This document shows positions 19,426-28,116 of a stretch of DNA of 64,000 nt, piece by piece. Each line of letters begins with the position of its first letter. Positions within the stretch are counted from its first letter, which is position 1. A program made the position numbers and the translations under genes. This stretch comes from Afipia sp. (GTDB lineage: Bacteria > Pseudomonadota > Alphaproteobacteria > Rhizobiales > Xanthobacteraceae): contig JAFKER010000008.1 in the NCBI GenBank assembly GCA_017308595.1, forward strand, positions 124,001-188,000. Direction: 5' to 3'. The notes beneath the pieces are model-generated. The model ran no database searches. It was not told the origin of the DNA and worked only from the letters and a program-made list of their open reading frames with translations.

Positions 19426-20157
19426 TCAGAGCTTGCTGTCGTCGCCGTGCTGGAATCCGAGATAGCTCGCCACCACGCGCTCATCGCCGCTGATGTCTTT
19501 GGCCGAGCCGCTCATGATGAACTCGCCAAGCTCCATCACATAGGCGCGGTCGGCGATTTCGAGGGCGGCGCGGGCATTCTGCTCGACCAGCAGCACAGAA
19601 ACGCCGGCTTGCCGCAATTCGCCGATGGTCCGGAAAATATCCGCCACGATCAGGGGCGCAAGGCCGAGGGAGGGCTCGTCCAGCATGAGGAGGCGCGGCT
19701 GGCTCATCAGCGCGCGGCCCATGGCCAGCATCTGCTGCTCGCCGCCGGAAAGCGTGCCGGCGAGCTGGGTGCGGCGCTCCTTCAGGCGCGGGAACAGCGC
19801 ATAGACGCGCTCCTGTTCACGCGCGGCGGTGGCGCGAGCGACGCGGAAGCCGCCAAGCTGCAGGTTTTCCTCGACGGTCATGGTGCCGAACAGTTCGCGA
19901 TGTTCCGGCACGATGCATAGGCCCGCCGCGACGCGGTCCTCGATCTCAAACCGGGAAATCTGCTGGTCCGCGAACGAGACGCTGCCGGTGAGCGGCAGAA
20001 TGCCCATGATGGCGTTGAGCAGCGTGGTCTTGCCCGCGCCGTTGGCACCGACGATGGTGACAATCTCGTTGGCATTGACGTCGAGCGTCGCGCCGCGCAC
20101 GGCCTCGACCTTGCCGTAGGAGATGTGCGCATTTTCGACCGACAGCAATCTGGTCAT
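19426..20157 (-). CDS. livF: Liv-type ABC transporter ATP-binding protein LivF
   Basis: A 243-residue ATPase. Visible are the Walker A GANGAGKTT, the signature LSGGEQQMLAMGRAL, the Walker B LLMLDEPSLGLAP and the downstream switch histidine region. It is the second ATPase of a branched-chain-amino-acid-type importer. Its ATG overlaps the stop codon of the livM-livG fusion gene by four bases (ATGA), so translation is coupled. Similar transporters carry aromatic acids in Rhodopseudomonas. The pobA neighbourhood favours that here, but this is inference. Confidence 0.92.
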   Translation of the reverse strand: MTRLLSVENAHISYGKVEAVRGATLDVNANEIVTIVGANGAGKTTLLNAIMGILPLTGSVSFADQQISRFEIEDRVAAGLCIVPEHRELFGTMTVEENLQLGGFRVARATAAREQERVYALFPRLKERRTQLAGTLSGGEQQMLAMGRALMSQPRLLMLDEPSLGLAPLIVADIFRTIGELRQAGVSVLLVEQNARAALEIADRAYVMELGEFIMSGSAKDISGDERVVASYLGFQHGDDSKL

Positions 20158-21923
20158 GACGCCGTTCCCAGATAGGCCTTGATGACATCGGGGTTGGTGC
20201 GGATGGCGGCAGGCGTGCCTTCCGCGATCTTGGTGCCGAATTCGAGCACCACGATGCGGTCCGCAATGTCCATCACAAAGCCCATGTCGTGTTCGACCAG
20301 AAGCACCGACATGCCCTCGGCCCGTAACTGGCGGAGCAGCGAGGCCAGCTTCTGCTTCTCCATGTGACGCAGACCTGCGGCCGGTTCGTCGAGCAGCAGC
20401 AGAGCCGGATCGACGCACAGCGCGCGGGCGATTTCAACGATGCGCTGCTGGCCGAGCGACAGGCTGCCCGCGAGCTGATGCATCTGATCGGACAGGCCGA
20501 CGCGCTCGATCCGTAAGGCGGCTTCGGTCAGCAGCGCAGCTTCGTCCTGACGATCGAGCCGGAGCATGCTGGCGATGGCGCCGGAATGGCCGCGCAGATG
20601 CGCGCCGATCGCGACGTTCTCCAGCACGGTCATGTCCGGCACGAGCTTGACGTGCTGGAAGGTGCGGGCGACGCCAAGTTTCGCGATCTCCTGCGGCGGC
20701 GCGTTATCGACATTGCGGCCGAGAATGGAAATCGTGCCGCCCGACTTACGCAACACACCGGTAATGAGATTGAAGGTCGTGCTCTTGCCGGCGCCGTTGG
20801 GGCCGATCAGGGCGACGATCTCGCCTGCCTTCACATTGAAGGAGACATCGTTGACGGCAATCACGCCGCCGAACTGCTTGCGCGCGGCCTGAACGTCCAG
20901 CAGCGTGTCCGAACTTGCGGCAACTTTCTCGCGCGGCGGCAGGTAAACCGGCGTTTTCGGCTGCGGCAGCCTGTTCGAGAATTTCAGCAGCGCCGCAAGA
21001 CGCGGCCAGATGCCGCCCGGTGCAGCCTGCAGCAGCGCCACCAGGAGAATGCCGAAGATCACAATCTCGAGCTGAGCCGATCCATGAAACACCACCGGCA
21101 GGTAGCTCTGCAAAATTTCCTTGAGCACGACGACAATGCCTGCGCCGAGCACCGCGCCCCAGACATAACCGGCGCCGCCGACCACAGCGATGAAGAGATA
21201 TTCGATACCGGCGTTCAGGCCGAATGGCGTCGGGTTCACCGCGCGCTGGAAGTGGGCATAGAGCCAGCCCGAAAGACCGGCCAGAACCGCGGCATAGATA
21301 AAGACCAGAAGCTTCGCGCGCGCGGTCTGCACGCCGAAGGCTTCCGCTGCAATGTGGCCGCGGCGCAGCGCGCGGATGGCGCGGCCCGTGCGGGAATCGA
21401 GCAGATTGAGCGTCAGCAGCGCGCATAAAATAACCGCGATCCAGATCGCGAAATAGATATTGCCGGGATCGGTGAACTGCAGCGCGCCGATCGCGAGCGG
21501 CGGAATTCCCGAAATGCCGTCGTTGCGCCCGACGATCTCCAGCTTGCTGAACAGATAGAACAGGCTGATGCCCCAGGCGATGGTGCCGAGCGGCAGATAG
21601 TGGCCGGAGAGACGCACCGTAATCAGCCCGAGGATCACGGCCGCGACGCCGCTGACGATCAGCGACAGCGGCAATGTCAGCCATGGCGACAGGCCGTAGG
21701 ACGTGGTGAGGACCGCTGTGGTGTAGGCGCCGAAACCGCAGAACGCAGCCTGACCGAAGGATGTCAATCCGCCGACGCCGGTCAGCAGCACAAGTCCCAT
21801 CGCCACCAGCGCGGCCAGCCCGATATTGTCGAGCAGCACGATCCAGAACGGCGGCATACCGGGAATGAAAGGGATCGCCGCCATGACCAGTGCAAAGACG
21901 ATCGTGCCCAAACGCTGTGTCAT
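20154..21923 (-). CDS. Fused LivM permease - LivG ATPase
   Basis: A 589-residue single polypeptide. Residues 1 to about 315 form the LivM-type permease with about nine membrane segments. Residues about 340-589 form a LivG-type ATPase, with Walker [10 protein letters not shown] (374-382), signature SLSLGQQ (487-493) and Walker B LLLLDEP (508-514). The connecting segment (about 316-339) is proline-rich and in frame. Permease and ATPase are separate genes in the usual five-gene Liv operon and in this window's second Liv cluster. The stop codon of livH overlaps this ATG by one base (TAATG). Confidence 0.93.
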   Translation of the reverse strand: MTQRLGTIVFALVMAAIPFIPGMPPFWIVLLDNIGLAALVAMGLVLLTGVGGLTSFGQAAFCGFGAYTTAVLTTSYGLSPWLTLPLSLIVSGVAAVILGLITVRLSGHYLPLGTIAWGISLFYLFSKLEIVGRNDGISGIPPLAIGALQFTDPGNIYFAIWIAVILCALLTLNLLDSRTGRAIRALRRGHIAAEAFGVQTARAKLLVFIYAAVLAGLSGWLYAHFQRAVNPTPFGLNAGIEYLFIAVVGGAGYVWGAVLGAGIVVVLKEILQSYLPVVFHGSAQLEIVIFGILLVALLQAAPGGIWPRLAALLKFSNRLPQPKTPVYLPPREKVAASSDTLLDVQAARKQFGGVIAVNDVSFNVKAGEIVALIGPNGAGKSTTFNLITGVLRKSGGTISILGRNVDNAPPQEIAKLGVARTFQHVKLVPDMTVLENVAIGAHLRGHSGAIASMLRLDRQDEAALLTEAALRIERVGLSDQMHQLAGSLSLGQQRIVEIARALCVDPALLLLDEPAAGLRHMEKQKLASLLRQLRAEGMSVLLVEHDMGFVMDIADRIVVLEFGTKIAEGTPAAIRTNPDVIKAYLGTAS

Positions 21924-22963
21924 TAATCCTCCTCCTCTTCGACTTCCGGCGAAGCCAGAGAGCGCAGGATCAGGACCGGCAGCAGCAGCGTGAACACGAT
22001 CACTTCTTTGAAGTTGCTGGCGTAGAACGACGAGAATGCCTCGACGATGCCGACCACCAGCGCGGCAGCCGCAGTGAGGGGGTAGCTGACGAGACCGCCG
22101 ATGATCGCGGCGACGAAACCCTTGAGCCCGATCAGGAACCCGGTGTCGTAATAGATCGTCGTAATGGGCACGATCAGAATGCCCGAGATCGTGCCGATGA
22201 TCGCGGCGAGCAGGAACGCGACCTGACCGGACAATGTGGTGCGGATGCCGACAATGCGTGCGCCGAGACGGTTGACGGCGGTGGCGCGAAGCGCCTTGCC
22301 GTAAAGCGTGTAGCCGAACAGCAGCCACAGGCCGACGATCAGCAGCACGGTGATGGCGTAGATGGCGATGCTCTGGCCGGTGAACCGCAGCGGGCCGAGG
22401 GTGAAGGCCGTGGTGGCAATCGCCGGGGCGCGCAATCCTTCCGCGCCGAAGAACGCAAGGCCCAGTCCCTGCAATGCGAGATGCACGCCGACCGATGCGA
22501 TCAGCAGCACCAGAACCGAGGCATGGGCGATCGGCTGATAAGCGATGCGGTAGAGATAAAGGCCGATCGGCGCGACGATGACGATCGAAAGCAGGAAGTT
22601 GACGGTGACACTGTTCTGCCGTCCGGCCAGCGCGATCGCGAGACCCCAGACCGCCAGCGGCAGCACAATGTTCAGCGCCAGCGAGCGTACAAACTTGCCG
22701 ACGTTCATCGTGCCGCGTCCGGCGATCATGTCGAAGGCGAACGCGACGACGCCCATGCCGAGGGCGAGCAGGGTGGTGCCCGGCACGTTGCCGGTGGCCA
22801 GCACGGCATAGGTCAGCGCGCCGAAAGTCACGAACTCGCCCTGCGGGATCAGGATGACGCGCGTGACGGCGAACACCAGCACGAGCGCAAGCCCAAGCAG
22901 CGCATAGATCGCGCCGCTCGTGATTCCGTCCTGCAACAGGAACAGAAGGATCGTGCTATCCAA
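21923..22963 (-). CDS. livH: Liv-type ABC transporter permease LivH
   Basis: A 346-residue integral membrane permease with about eight to nine hydrophobic segments. It begins [22 protein letters not shown], typical of LivH, and is longer than the 292-residue LivH encoded at 30610. The start is TTG at 22963, supported by GAGGGG seven bases upstream; there is no ATG nearby. It ends with a Glu/Asp-rich tail (EVEEEED). It is the first gene of the livH-livMG-livF operon and is divergent from a MarR-type regulator that probably controls the operon. Confidence 0.9.
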   Translation of the reverse strand: MDSTILLFLLQDGITSGAIYALLGLALVLVFAVTRVILIPQGEFVTFGALTYAVLATGNVPGTTLLALGMGVVAFAFDMIAGRGTMNVGKFVRSLALNIVLPLAVWGLAIALAGRQNSVTVNFLLSIVIVAPIGLYLYRIAYQPIAHASVLVLLIASVGVHLALQGLGLAFFGAEGLRAPAIATTAFTLGPLRFTGQSIAIYAITVLLIVGLWLLFGYTLYGKALRATAVNRLGARIVGIRTTLSGQVAFLLAAIIGTISGILIVPITTIYYDTGFLIGLKGFVAAIIGGLVSYPLTAAAALVVGIVEAFSSFYASNFKEVIVFTLLLPVLILRSLASPEVEEEED

Positions 22964-23075
22964 AGCTTCCCCTCAACGGCGTCCCCACGCAACGCGCACG
23001 CGCGGATGGAAGGGTCCGGCGGCACCAAACAGCAGCGGTTGAATTCCGCCTTCGCTATTTGATATGTTTCATAAC

Positions 23076-23092
23076 GATTATTGCTTATAATC
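23076..23092. promoter_or_regulatory. Inverted repeat, candidate MarR operator / livH promoter region
   Basis: GATTAT-TGCTT-ATAATC, perfect 6-bp arms, in the 194-base AT-richer gap between livH and the MarR gene. TTATAAT-like -10 sequences overlap it, so a bound repressor would block transcription. Confidence 0.45.
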
Positions 23093-23157
23093 TCAAGCCC
23101 GACGGGCGTCGGGGCCGCTCGAGAAGCCCTTATAACAGGCCGACGGGGAAACGCACG

Positions 23158-23679
23158 ATGGCTGTTTCAAGGAGCGCGAGTGCAGGTGCAGCGAAGGCTC
23201 GCAAACGGCCGGTGCGTGCTCCCTCGCGTTTCGTGCCTCCCGCGGAAGCGGTTAAAATCGGGGACCTGTCCGGGTTCCTCGGCTATTCGCTCAAGCGCGC
23301 GCAGTTACGGATTTTCGAGGATTTCATCGGCTGCGTCGCGCCGCTCCAACTCACTCCGGCGCAGTTTTCGGTGCTGATGCTGGTCGAGGCCAATCCGGGC
23401 CGCAACCAGACCGAGATCGCCTCAACGCTCGGCATCCTGCGGCCGAATTTCGTGGCGCTGCTGGATGAGCTTGAGAGCCGCGATCTGTGCGTGCGCAGCC
23501 GCTCCAGCAACGACCGCCGCTCGCACATTCTGCGTTTGACCGAGAAAGGCCGCGCGGTTCTGTCGCGCGCCCGCAAGCTGATCGAGACGCGTCACGAAGC
23601 TCGCTTAAGGGAATTGCTTGGCAACGAGAACTGCGATCACCTGCTGGCGATGCTCACCAGGATCGCGCAGGAGTTTTGA
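23158..23679 (+). CDS. MarR family transcriptional regulator
   Basis: A 173-residue winged-helix regulator with a basic N-terminal tail (AKARKRPVRAPSR). The MarR core has LTPAQFSVLMLVEANPG, QTEIASTLGILRPNFVALLDELE and the wing RSSNDRRSHILRLTEKG. The ATG at 23158 gives the normal family length; a start at 23059 would use the promoter region. It is divergent from the livH operon. MarR proteins often sense aromatic acids or their CoA esters (BadR and HcaR/CouR-type in related organisms), which fits an aromatic-uptake locus. The ligand is not determined. Confidence 0.88.
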   Translation: MAVSRSASAGAAKARKRPVRAPSRFVPPAEAVKIGDLSGFLGYSLKRAQLRIFEDFIGCVAPLQLTPAQFSVLMLVEANPGRNQTEIASTLGILRPNFVALLDELESRDLCVRSRSSNDRRSHILRLTEKGRAVLSRARKLIETRHEARLRELLGNENCDHLLAMLTRIAQEF

Positions 23680-23749
23680 CGCGGGCCGTGTTCGGCGTGA
23701 TCTTTCTCAGCGTCGCCCGGCGCAGGCGGGAGGAAAGGATTAGGTGATC

Positions 23750-23853
23750 GTCATTCCGGGGCGCGCGAAGCGCGAACGCGGAATCTCGCGGTTGCTTCCG
23801 ATGAACCTTTCCAGATTCCGGATCAGCCCGCTGCGTGGTCTGTCCGGAATGAC
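23750..23853. repeat. Palindromic extragenic repeat, family B
   Basis: GTCATTCCGGGGCGCGCGAA ... and ... TCTGTCCGGAATGAC, with GCGGAATCTC facing AGATTCCGG inside. It lies between the convergent MarR and glycerate kinase genes. Confidence 0.8.
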
Positions 23854-23862
23854 GTGGATGGA

Positions 23863-25146
23863 TTAAGGGTCCACCAGAATGATGCGGATGTCGTTGACAT
23901 TGGTCAGGGTCGGACCGGTGTTGAGCAAGTCGCCGGTCGCTGTGAAGAATGCCGTCGCGTCGTTGTTATCGAGATACGCCTTCGGATCGAGCTTGAGGTC
24001 GCGCATCTTTGCGAAGGTGCGCTGATCGAGCAGCGCGCCGGCCGGATCGGCCGGATCTCCGGCGCCCCCGTCCGCTCCGTCGGTGTCGCCGGCGAGCACC
24101 GCGATGCCCGGCGTATCGGCAAGCAGGCTCGCGAGTGCGAGGACGTATTCCTGATTGGGGCCGCCGCGCCCGTTACCGCGCACGGTGACCGTGAGTTCGC
24201 CGCCGGAGAGAATGGCGAGCTTCCTTCCCTCGGCGTGGGCTTTCAGTGCGATCTGCGCATGGACCGCGGCAACATCGCGCGCTTCGCCCTCCAGATCCGC
24301 GCCGAGCGCGATCACGTCATAGCCAGCCTTGCGCGCGACAGCGACCGCGGCGTCGAGCGACTCTTGCGGACGTGCGATGATCTTGAAATCGGAGTTTGCA
24401 AAAGCGGCGTCGCCAGGCTTGCAGCTTTCGTTGGCGGGATCGTTCAAGGCCACGATCACCGCATCGTCCGCCTTGATGCGATAACGGGCAACGATCTCGC
24501 GCGCATCGGCCAGCGTGGTCGTATCCGGCACGGTCGGCCCCGAGGCGATGGTCGCCGGATCGTCGAATGGAACGTCCGAAATCGCCAGTGTCAGAAGTTT
24601 CGCAGGCGCAGCCGCGCGGGCAAGTCTGCCGCCCTTGATGCGCGAGAGATGTTTGCGCACGGTGTTCATCTCGCCGATTGGCGCGCCGGATCGCAGAAGG
24701 CTTTTGTTCATCGCCTGTTTCTGCGCGAACGACACGCCGTCCGCCGGCGCGATCCAGTTGGCCGAGCCGCCGCCCGACAGCAGCACGAGTACGAGGTCGT
24801 CATCGCCCGCGGTCCTCGCCAGATCGAGCGTGCGGCTTGCTGCTTTCAGCCCGGCTTCATCGGGCACCGGATGCCCCGCTTCGACGATCTCGATGCGCCT
24901 GGTCGGCTTGCCGTAGCCGTGGCGTGTGGTGGCGAGGCCTGACAGTTTTGCAGGATCAATGCGGCCTTCGTCGAGGTAGTGACGTTCAGCAGCAAAGGCG
25001 AGGGCACCGGCAGCTTTGCCTGCAGACAGACAAATGATGCGGCCGCGCGGTGCAGGCGGCAGGTGTGCCGCGAGGATGCGATCCGGATGGGCTGCGGCAA
25101 CGGCGGCGTCGAAAATAGCGCGCAGCAAAGGGCGTTTGTCGGTCAT
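23863..25146 (-). CDS. Glycerate 2-kinase type / MOFRL family (TtuD/GckA-like)
   Basis: A 427-residue protein of the DUF4147-MOFRL family, formerly called hydroxypyruvate reductase and now mostly shown to be glycerate 2-kinase. It phosphorylates D-glycerate to 2-phosphoglycerate using ATP. Visible are VLLSGGGSANWIAPADGVSF, NTVRKHLSRIKGGRLA and the C-terminal GDTDGADGGAGDPAGA-type MOFRL block. I chose the ATG at 25146; an in-frame GTG at 25164 is also possible and neither has a strong ribosome site. No tartronate semialdehyde genes are adjacent. Confidence 0.85.
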   Translation of the reverse strand: MTDKRPLLRAIFDAAVAAAHPDRILAAHLPPAPRGRIICLSAGKAAGALAFAAERHYLDEGRIDPAKLSGLATTRHGYGKPTRRIEIVEAGHPVPDEAGLKAASRTLDLARTAGDDDLVLVLLSGGGSANWIAPADGVSFAQKQAMNKSLLRSGAPIGEMNTVRKHLSRIKGGRLARAAAPAKLLTLAISDVPFDDPATIASGPTVPDTTTLADAREIVARYRIKADDAVIVALNDPANESCKPGDAAFANSDFKIIARPQESLDAAVAVARKAGYDVIALGADLEGEARDVAAVHAQIALKAHAEGRKLAILSGGELTVTVRGNGRGGPNQEYVLALASLLADTPGIAVLAGDTDGADGGAGDPADPAGALLDQRTFAKMRDLKLDPKAYLDNNDATAFFTATGDLLNTGPTLTNVNDIRIILVDP

Positions 25147-25201
25147 CGGATCATCGCTTGGCACTCAAGGGGGCCAAGACATGACATGATCGGCCGATCG
25201 T

Positions 25202-25234
25202 TAAAAGGCCCTCCGCAAGGTTATTGCGGAGGGC
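25202..25234 (-). terminator. Terminator of the first tandem binding-protein gene
   Basis: GCCCTCCGCAA and TTGCGGAGGGC, 11-bp perfect arms with a 5-base loop, followed on the minus strand by CTTTTAA. Confidence 0.8.
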
Positions 25235-25318
25235 GGAAATGTTGTCGGATGTCCTTGTGCGGCGCGGAGAAACCGGATTGCCGATCTGGAAATCCGGCCT
25301 CGCTCCGCCGTGCTGTCA

Positions 25319-26548
25319 CTAGCCGCCGACGTCACCGCTGATGATCGGGCCGAACAGCTGCCAGCGCTCGCCCGTGAACTTCATCAGCTGCAACTGGCTG
25401 ATCGGGGCAAAGTCGGTGGCGCTGGTGTTCAGCTTGATGCCGGGCAGCCCCATCTCCTGCTGCAGGTCCTTGATGCTCGCGGCCTGCTTCATGACGTTTG
25501 CGCGGGTGAGATTGTCGCCGCACATCTTCAGCACATGCACCATGGTCTGCGCGGAGCTGTAGCCGTAAGCGACCGATGAGTCGGCGCGGTTGGCTTCAGG
25601 GAAGTACTTCACAAGGAACGCATCGAAGTTCTTCACGCCGGGATCGTCCTTCCACTGCGGGTCGGTCGGATCCTTGCCGTAGGTCGCGGAGATCACACCC
25701 TGCGCATTTTCAAAGCCGGCAGGCTTAATCACCGATCCGGTCGAAGAGGCGACGTTGTTCAGGATGAACAGCGGCTTCCAGCCCAGTTCTGCGACCTTCT
25801 TGATGGACTGCGCGCCGAACTTCGGCGTGGTGATGCTGACGAAGACATCCGCGCCTTTCGACTTGAGGGCAACAACCTGCGAGTCGATGGTGGGGACCGA
25901 TGTCTCGTAAGGCTCTTCCGCGATGATCATGGAAGCACCCTTGGCTCCAAGACCGTCCTTCAGACCTTTCAGCACGTCCTTACCGAAGTCATCGTTCTGA
26001 TACAGGATGCCGATCTTGCCATTCGGCTTTTCCTTCATCAGGAACTTCGCATAGATCACGCCTTCGCTCTGGTAGTTGGGCTGCCAGCCCATGGTCCAGG
26101 GAAAGTTCTTCGGGTCATTCCATTTGGTTGCGCCGGTCGCGACGAACAGCTGCGGCACCTTCTTGGCGTTCATGTATTTCTGGATCGCCGTGTTCGACGG
26201 CGTGCCGAGCGGGTTGAAGATCAGGAGAACCTCGTCGCTTTCGACCAGCTTGCGGGCCTGCTCCACTGCCTTGGGCGGCGAGTAACCGTCATCATAGGAA
26301 ATGAAATTAATTTTGCGGCCGTTGATGCCGCCTTCTGCATTGATCTTGTTGAAATAGGCGGCCTGCGTCTTGCCGATGATGCCGTAGGCGGATGCGGGTC
26401 CGCTGTAGGGCATGATGCTGCCGATCTTGATTTCCGTATCGGTGGCTCCGGTATCGTATTTCTTTTGCGCGAGCGCACTGCCTGTCGACGCGGCGAAAGC
26501 CGCGGCGGTCGCAAGCAACAACATGCGATTCAGTTTTTTGAAGGCCAT
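25319..26548 (-). CDS. Liv-type periplasmic binding protein, tandem paralogue 1
   Basis: A 409-residue type I periplasmic binding protein with a signal peptide (residues 1-27, ending SALAQ before KKYDTGA). The mature start is followed by IKIGSIMPYSGPASAYG. GINGRKINFISYDDGYSPPKAVEQAR is almost identical in the two paralogues upstream. The ATG at 26548 is preceded by AGGGAAA. It is the last of three tandem copies that lie downstream of livG-livF-livH-livM. The ligand is unknown. The adjoining pim genes suggest dicarboxylates or fatty acids. The gene has its own terminator, so it can be expressed as a separate unit. Confidence 0.9.
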   Translation of the reverse strand: MAFKKLNRMLLLATAAAFAASTGSALAQKKYDTGATDTEIKIGSIMPYSGPASAYGIIGKTQAAYFNKINAEGGINGRKINFISYDDGYSPPKAVEQARKLVESDEVLLIFNPLGTPSNTAIQKYMNAKKVPQLFVATGATKWNDPKNFPWTMGWQPNYQSEGVIYAKFLMKEKPNGKIGILYQNDDFGKDVLKGLKDGLGAKGASMIIAEEPYETSVPTIDSQVVALKSKGADVFVSITTPKFGAQSIKKVAELGWKPLFILNNVASSTGSVIKPAGFENAQGVISATYGKDPTDPQWKDDPGVKNFDAFLVKYFPEANRADSSVAYGYSSAQTMVHVLKMCGDNLTRANVMKQAASIKDLQQEMGLPGIKLNTSATDFAPISQLQLMKFTGERWQLFGPIISGDVGG

Positions 26549-26621
26549 TTCTTGTGTTTCCCTAACCCGGTTTTTTGATGTTTGTTCAGGCATTCGCCTT
26601 GGAAGCCTTTTTGGCTTCTCG

Positions 26622-26667
26622 GATATTCAATACCGTTTGCATTGTTGTTTCAACAAACGGCATTGAA
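26622..26667 (-). promoter_or_regulatory. Conserved upstream block and large dyad before paralogue 1
   Basis: GATATTCAATACC at 26622-26634 also occurs at 28017-28029 before paralogue 2. Here it forms part of a 14-bp dyad: TTCAATACCGTTTG (26626-26639) faces CAAACGGCATTGAA (26654-26667) with one mismatch. Next to it, GAAGCC-TTTTT-GGCTTC (26602-26618) forms a second hairpin. Promoter or mRNA-leader function is inferred. Confidence 0.5.
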
Positions 26668-26674
26668 TCAGGTG

Positions 26675-26699
26675 CCCCCTGCGACTATGCCGCAGGGGG
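26675..26699 (-). terminator. Terminator of the second tandem binding-protein gene
   Basis: CCCCCTGCG and CGCAGGGGG, 9-bp perfect arms with a 7-base loop, 20 bases after the stop codon. No long uridine run. Confidence 0.65.
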
Positions 26700-26719
26700 T
26701 ATTGTTGTGCGGGAGCGAA

Positions 26720-27946
26720 CTAGCCGCCGACGTCGCCACTCATGATCTCCCCGAACCGCTCCCAGGTCTCGCCCTTGAATTTCATCAGCTGCATCTGGCT
26801 GATCGGGGCGAAATCGGTCGCGCTGGTATTGATCTTGACGCCGGGCAGCAGGCCTTCCAGTTCGAGATTCTTCATGCTGGCGGCCTGCTTCATGACATTC
26901 GCGCGCGTGAGGTTGTCGCCGCATGCCTTGAGGACGTGAACGAGTGTCTGCGCGGAATTGTAGCCGTAGATCACCGAGCCGTCGGCCCGATTCAGTTCGG
27001 GGGCGTACTTTTGAAGAAAGGCATCGTAGTTCTTCATCCCCGAGTCGTCCTTCCACTGCGGATCGGTCGGATCCTTGGCGTAGGCGGCGGAGATGATGTT
27101 CTGCGCGTTCGCGAATCCGGCGGGCTTGATTACCGAGCCGACCGACGCAGAGACGTTGTTGAGAATGAACAGCGGCTTCCATTCGAGCTCGGCGACCTTC
27201 TTGATCGACTGCGCCGCGAACTTCGGGGTTGTGATGCTGATGAAGACATCGGCGCCCTTGGACTTGAGCGCGACGACCTGCGAGTCGATGGTCGGCACAC
27301 TGGTCTCATAGGACTCTTCCGCGACGATCATGGAAGCGCCCTTCTTGCCAAGGCCGTCCTTGATACCCTTGAGGTAGTCTTTGCCGTAATCGTCGTTCTG
27401 ATAGAGGATTCCGATCTTGGCGTTGGGCTTTTCCTTCAGGAGATAGTTCGCATAAATGCGCCCTTCGCTCTGGTAGTTGGGCTGCCAGCCCATGGTCCAG
27501 GGAAAGTCCTTGGGATCGTTCCACTTGGTCGCGCCGGTCGCGACGAACAACTGCGGCACCTTCTTCGTGTTCAGATATTTCTGGATCGCCGAGTTCGATG
27601 GCGTGCCGAGCGGCCCGTAGACGATCAGGACCTCATCGCTTTCCACCAGCTTGCGCGCCTGCTCGACGGCTTTTGGCGGCGAATAACCGTCGTCGTAGCT
27701 GATGAAGTTGATCTTGCGCCCGTTGATGCCGCCTTCCGCGTTGATCTTGTTGAAGTAGGCCTGTTCGGATTTTCCGATCGCACCGTAGGCGGAGGCCGGT
27801 CCGCTGTAGGGCATGATGTTGCCGATCTTGATTTCCGTATCGGATGCGCCGGTGTCGTATTTTTTCTGGGCGAGTGCGCCGCTGCTCGTTGCCGCAAGCA
27901 TGGCGACAGCTGCCGTGAAAGTCGCAAGTCGAGTCGTAACAACCAT
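26720..27946 (-). CDS. Liv-type periplasmic binding protein, tandem paralogue 2
   Basis: A 408-residue binding protein of the same family as its two neighbours. The signal peptide is about residues 1-27 (ending GALAQ), then KKYDTGASDTEIKIGNIMPYSGPASAYG. GGAGGAACGT precedes the ATG at 27946. The signal-peptide sequence differs strongly from those of the other two copies while the mature parts align almost throughout. This is typical of duplicated, diverged genes. It lies between paralogues 1 and 3, each with its own hairpin terminator. The ligand is unknown. Confidence 0.9.
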   Translation of the reverse strand: MVVTTRLATFTAAVAMLAATSSGALAQKKYDTGASDTEIKIGNIMPYSGPASAYGAIGKSEQAYFNKINAEGGINGRKINFISYDDGYSPPKAVEQARKLVESDEVLIVYGPLGTPSNSAIQKYLNTKKVPQLFVATGATKWNDPKDFPWTMGWQPNYQSEGRIYANYLLKEKPNAKIGILYQNDDYGKDYLKGIKDGLGKKGASMIVAEESYETSVPTIDSQVVALKSKGADVFISITTPKFAAQSIKKVAELEWKPLFILNNVSASVGSVIKPAGFANAQNIISAAYAKDPTDPQWKDDSGMKNYDAFLQKYAPELNRADGSVIYGYNSAQTLVHVLKACGDNLTRANVMKQAASMKNLELEGLLPGVKINTSATDFAPISQMQLMKFKGETWERFGEIMSGDVGG

Positions 27947-28016
27947 ACGTTCCTCCCTGGATCGTGTTTGTGTCCTCGTTTGCATTTTCTTGGGATCGAG
28001 CTCTTTGCGGCTCGCC

Positions 28017-28035
28017 GATATTCAATACCCTTTGC
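28017..28035 (-). promoter_or_regulatory. Conserved upstream block before paralogue 2
   Basis: GATATTCAATACCCTTTGC, matching 26622-26640 at 18 of 19 positions by eye. A weaker related stretch (TATCCCGCTTTGCGG) precedes paralogue 3 near 29370. Probably a shared promoter or leader element copied with the genes. Confidence 0.45.
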
Positions 28036-28052
28036 GGAGACCGTTCAACGAA

Positions 28053-28082
28053 AAGCCCTCCGCGACCGGTCGCGGAGGGCTT
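28053..28082 (-). terminator. Terminator of the third tandem binding-protein gene
   Basis: AAGCCCTCCGCGACC facing GGTCGCGGAGGGCTT: a perfect 30-base palindrome with 15-bp arms and T-rich flanks on both strands. Confidence 0.85.
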
Positions 28083-28116
28083 GTTTTTGCGGCAGTTAGT
28101 TCCGCAGGGCGAAAGA

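Noticed and set aside
20154-21923. LivM-LivG fusion as an assembly or frameshift artefact
   Set aside because: The frame is continuous through a sensible linker, and start and stop codons overlap properly with the neighbours on both sides.
23059-23157. Longer MarR protein starting at 23059
   Set aside because: The extra 33 residues would be encoded by the promoter and dyad region and have no similarity to the MarR fold.
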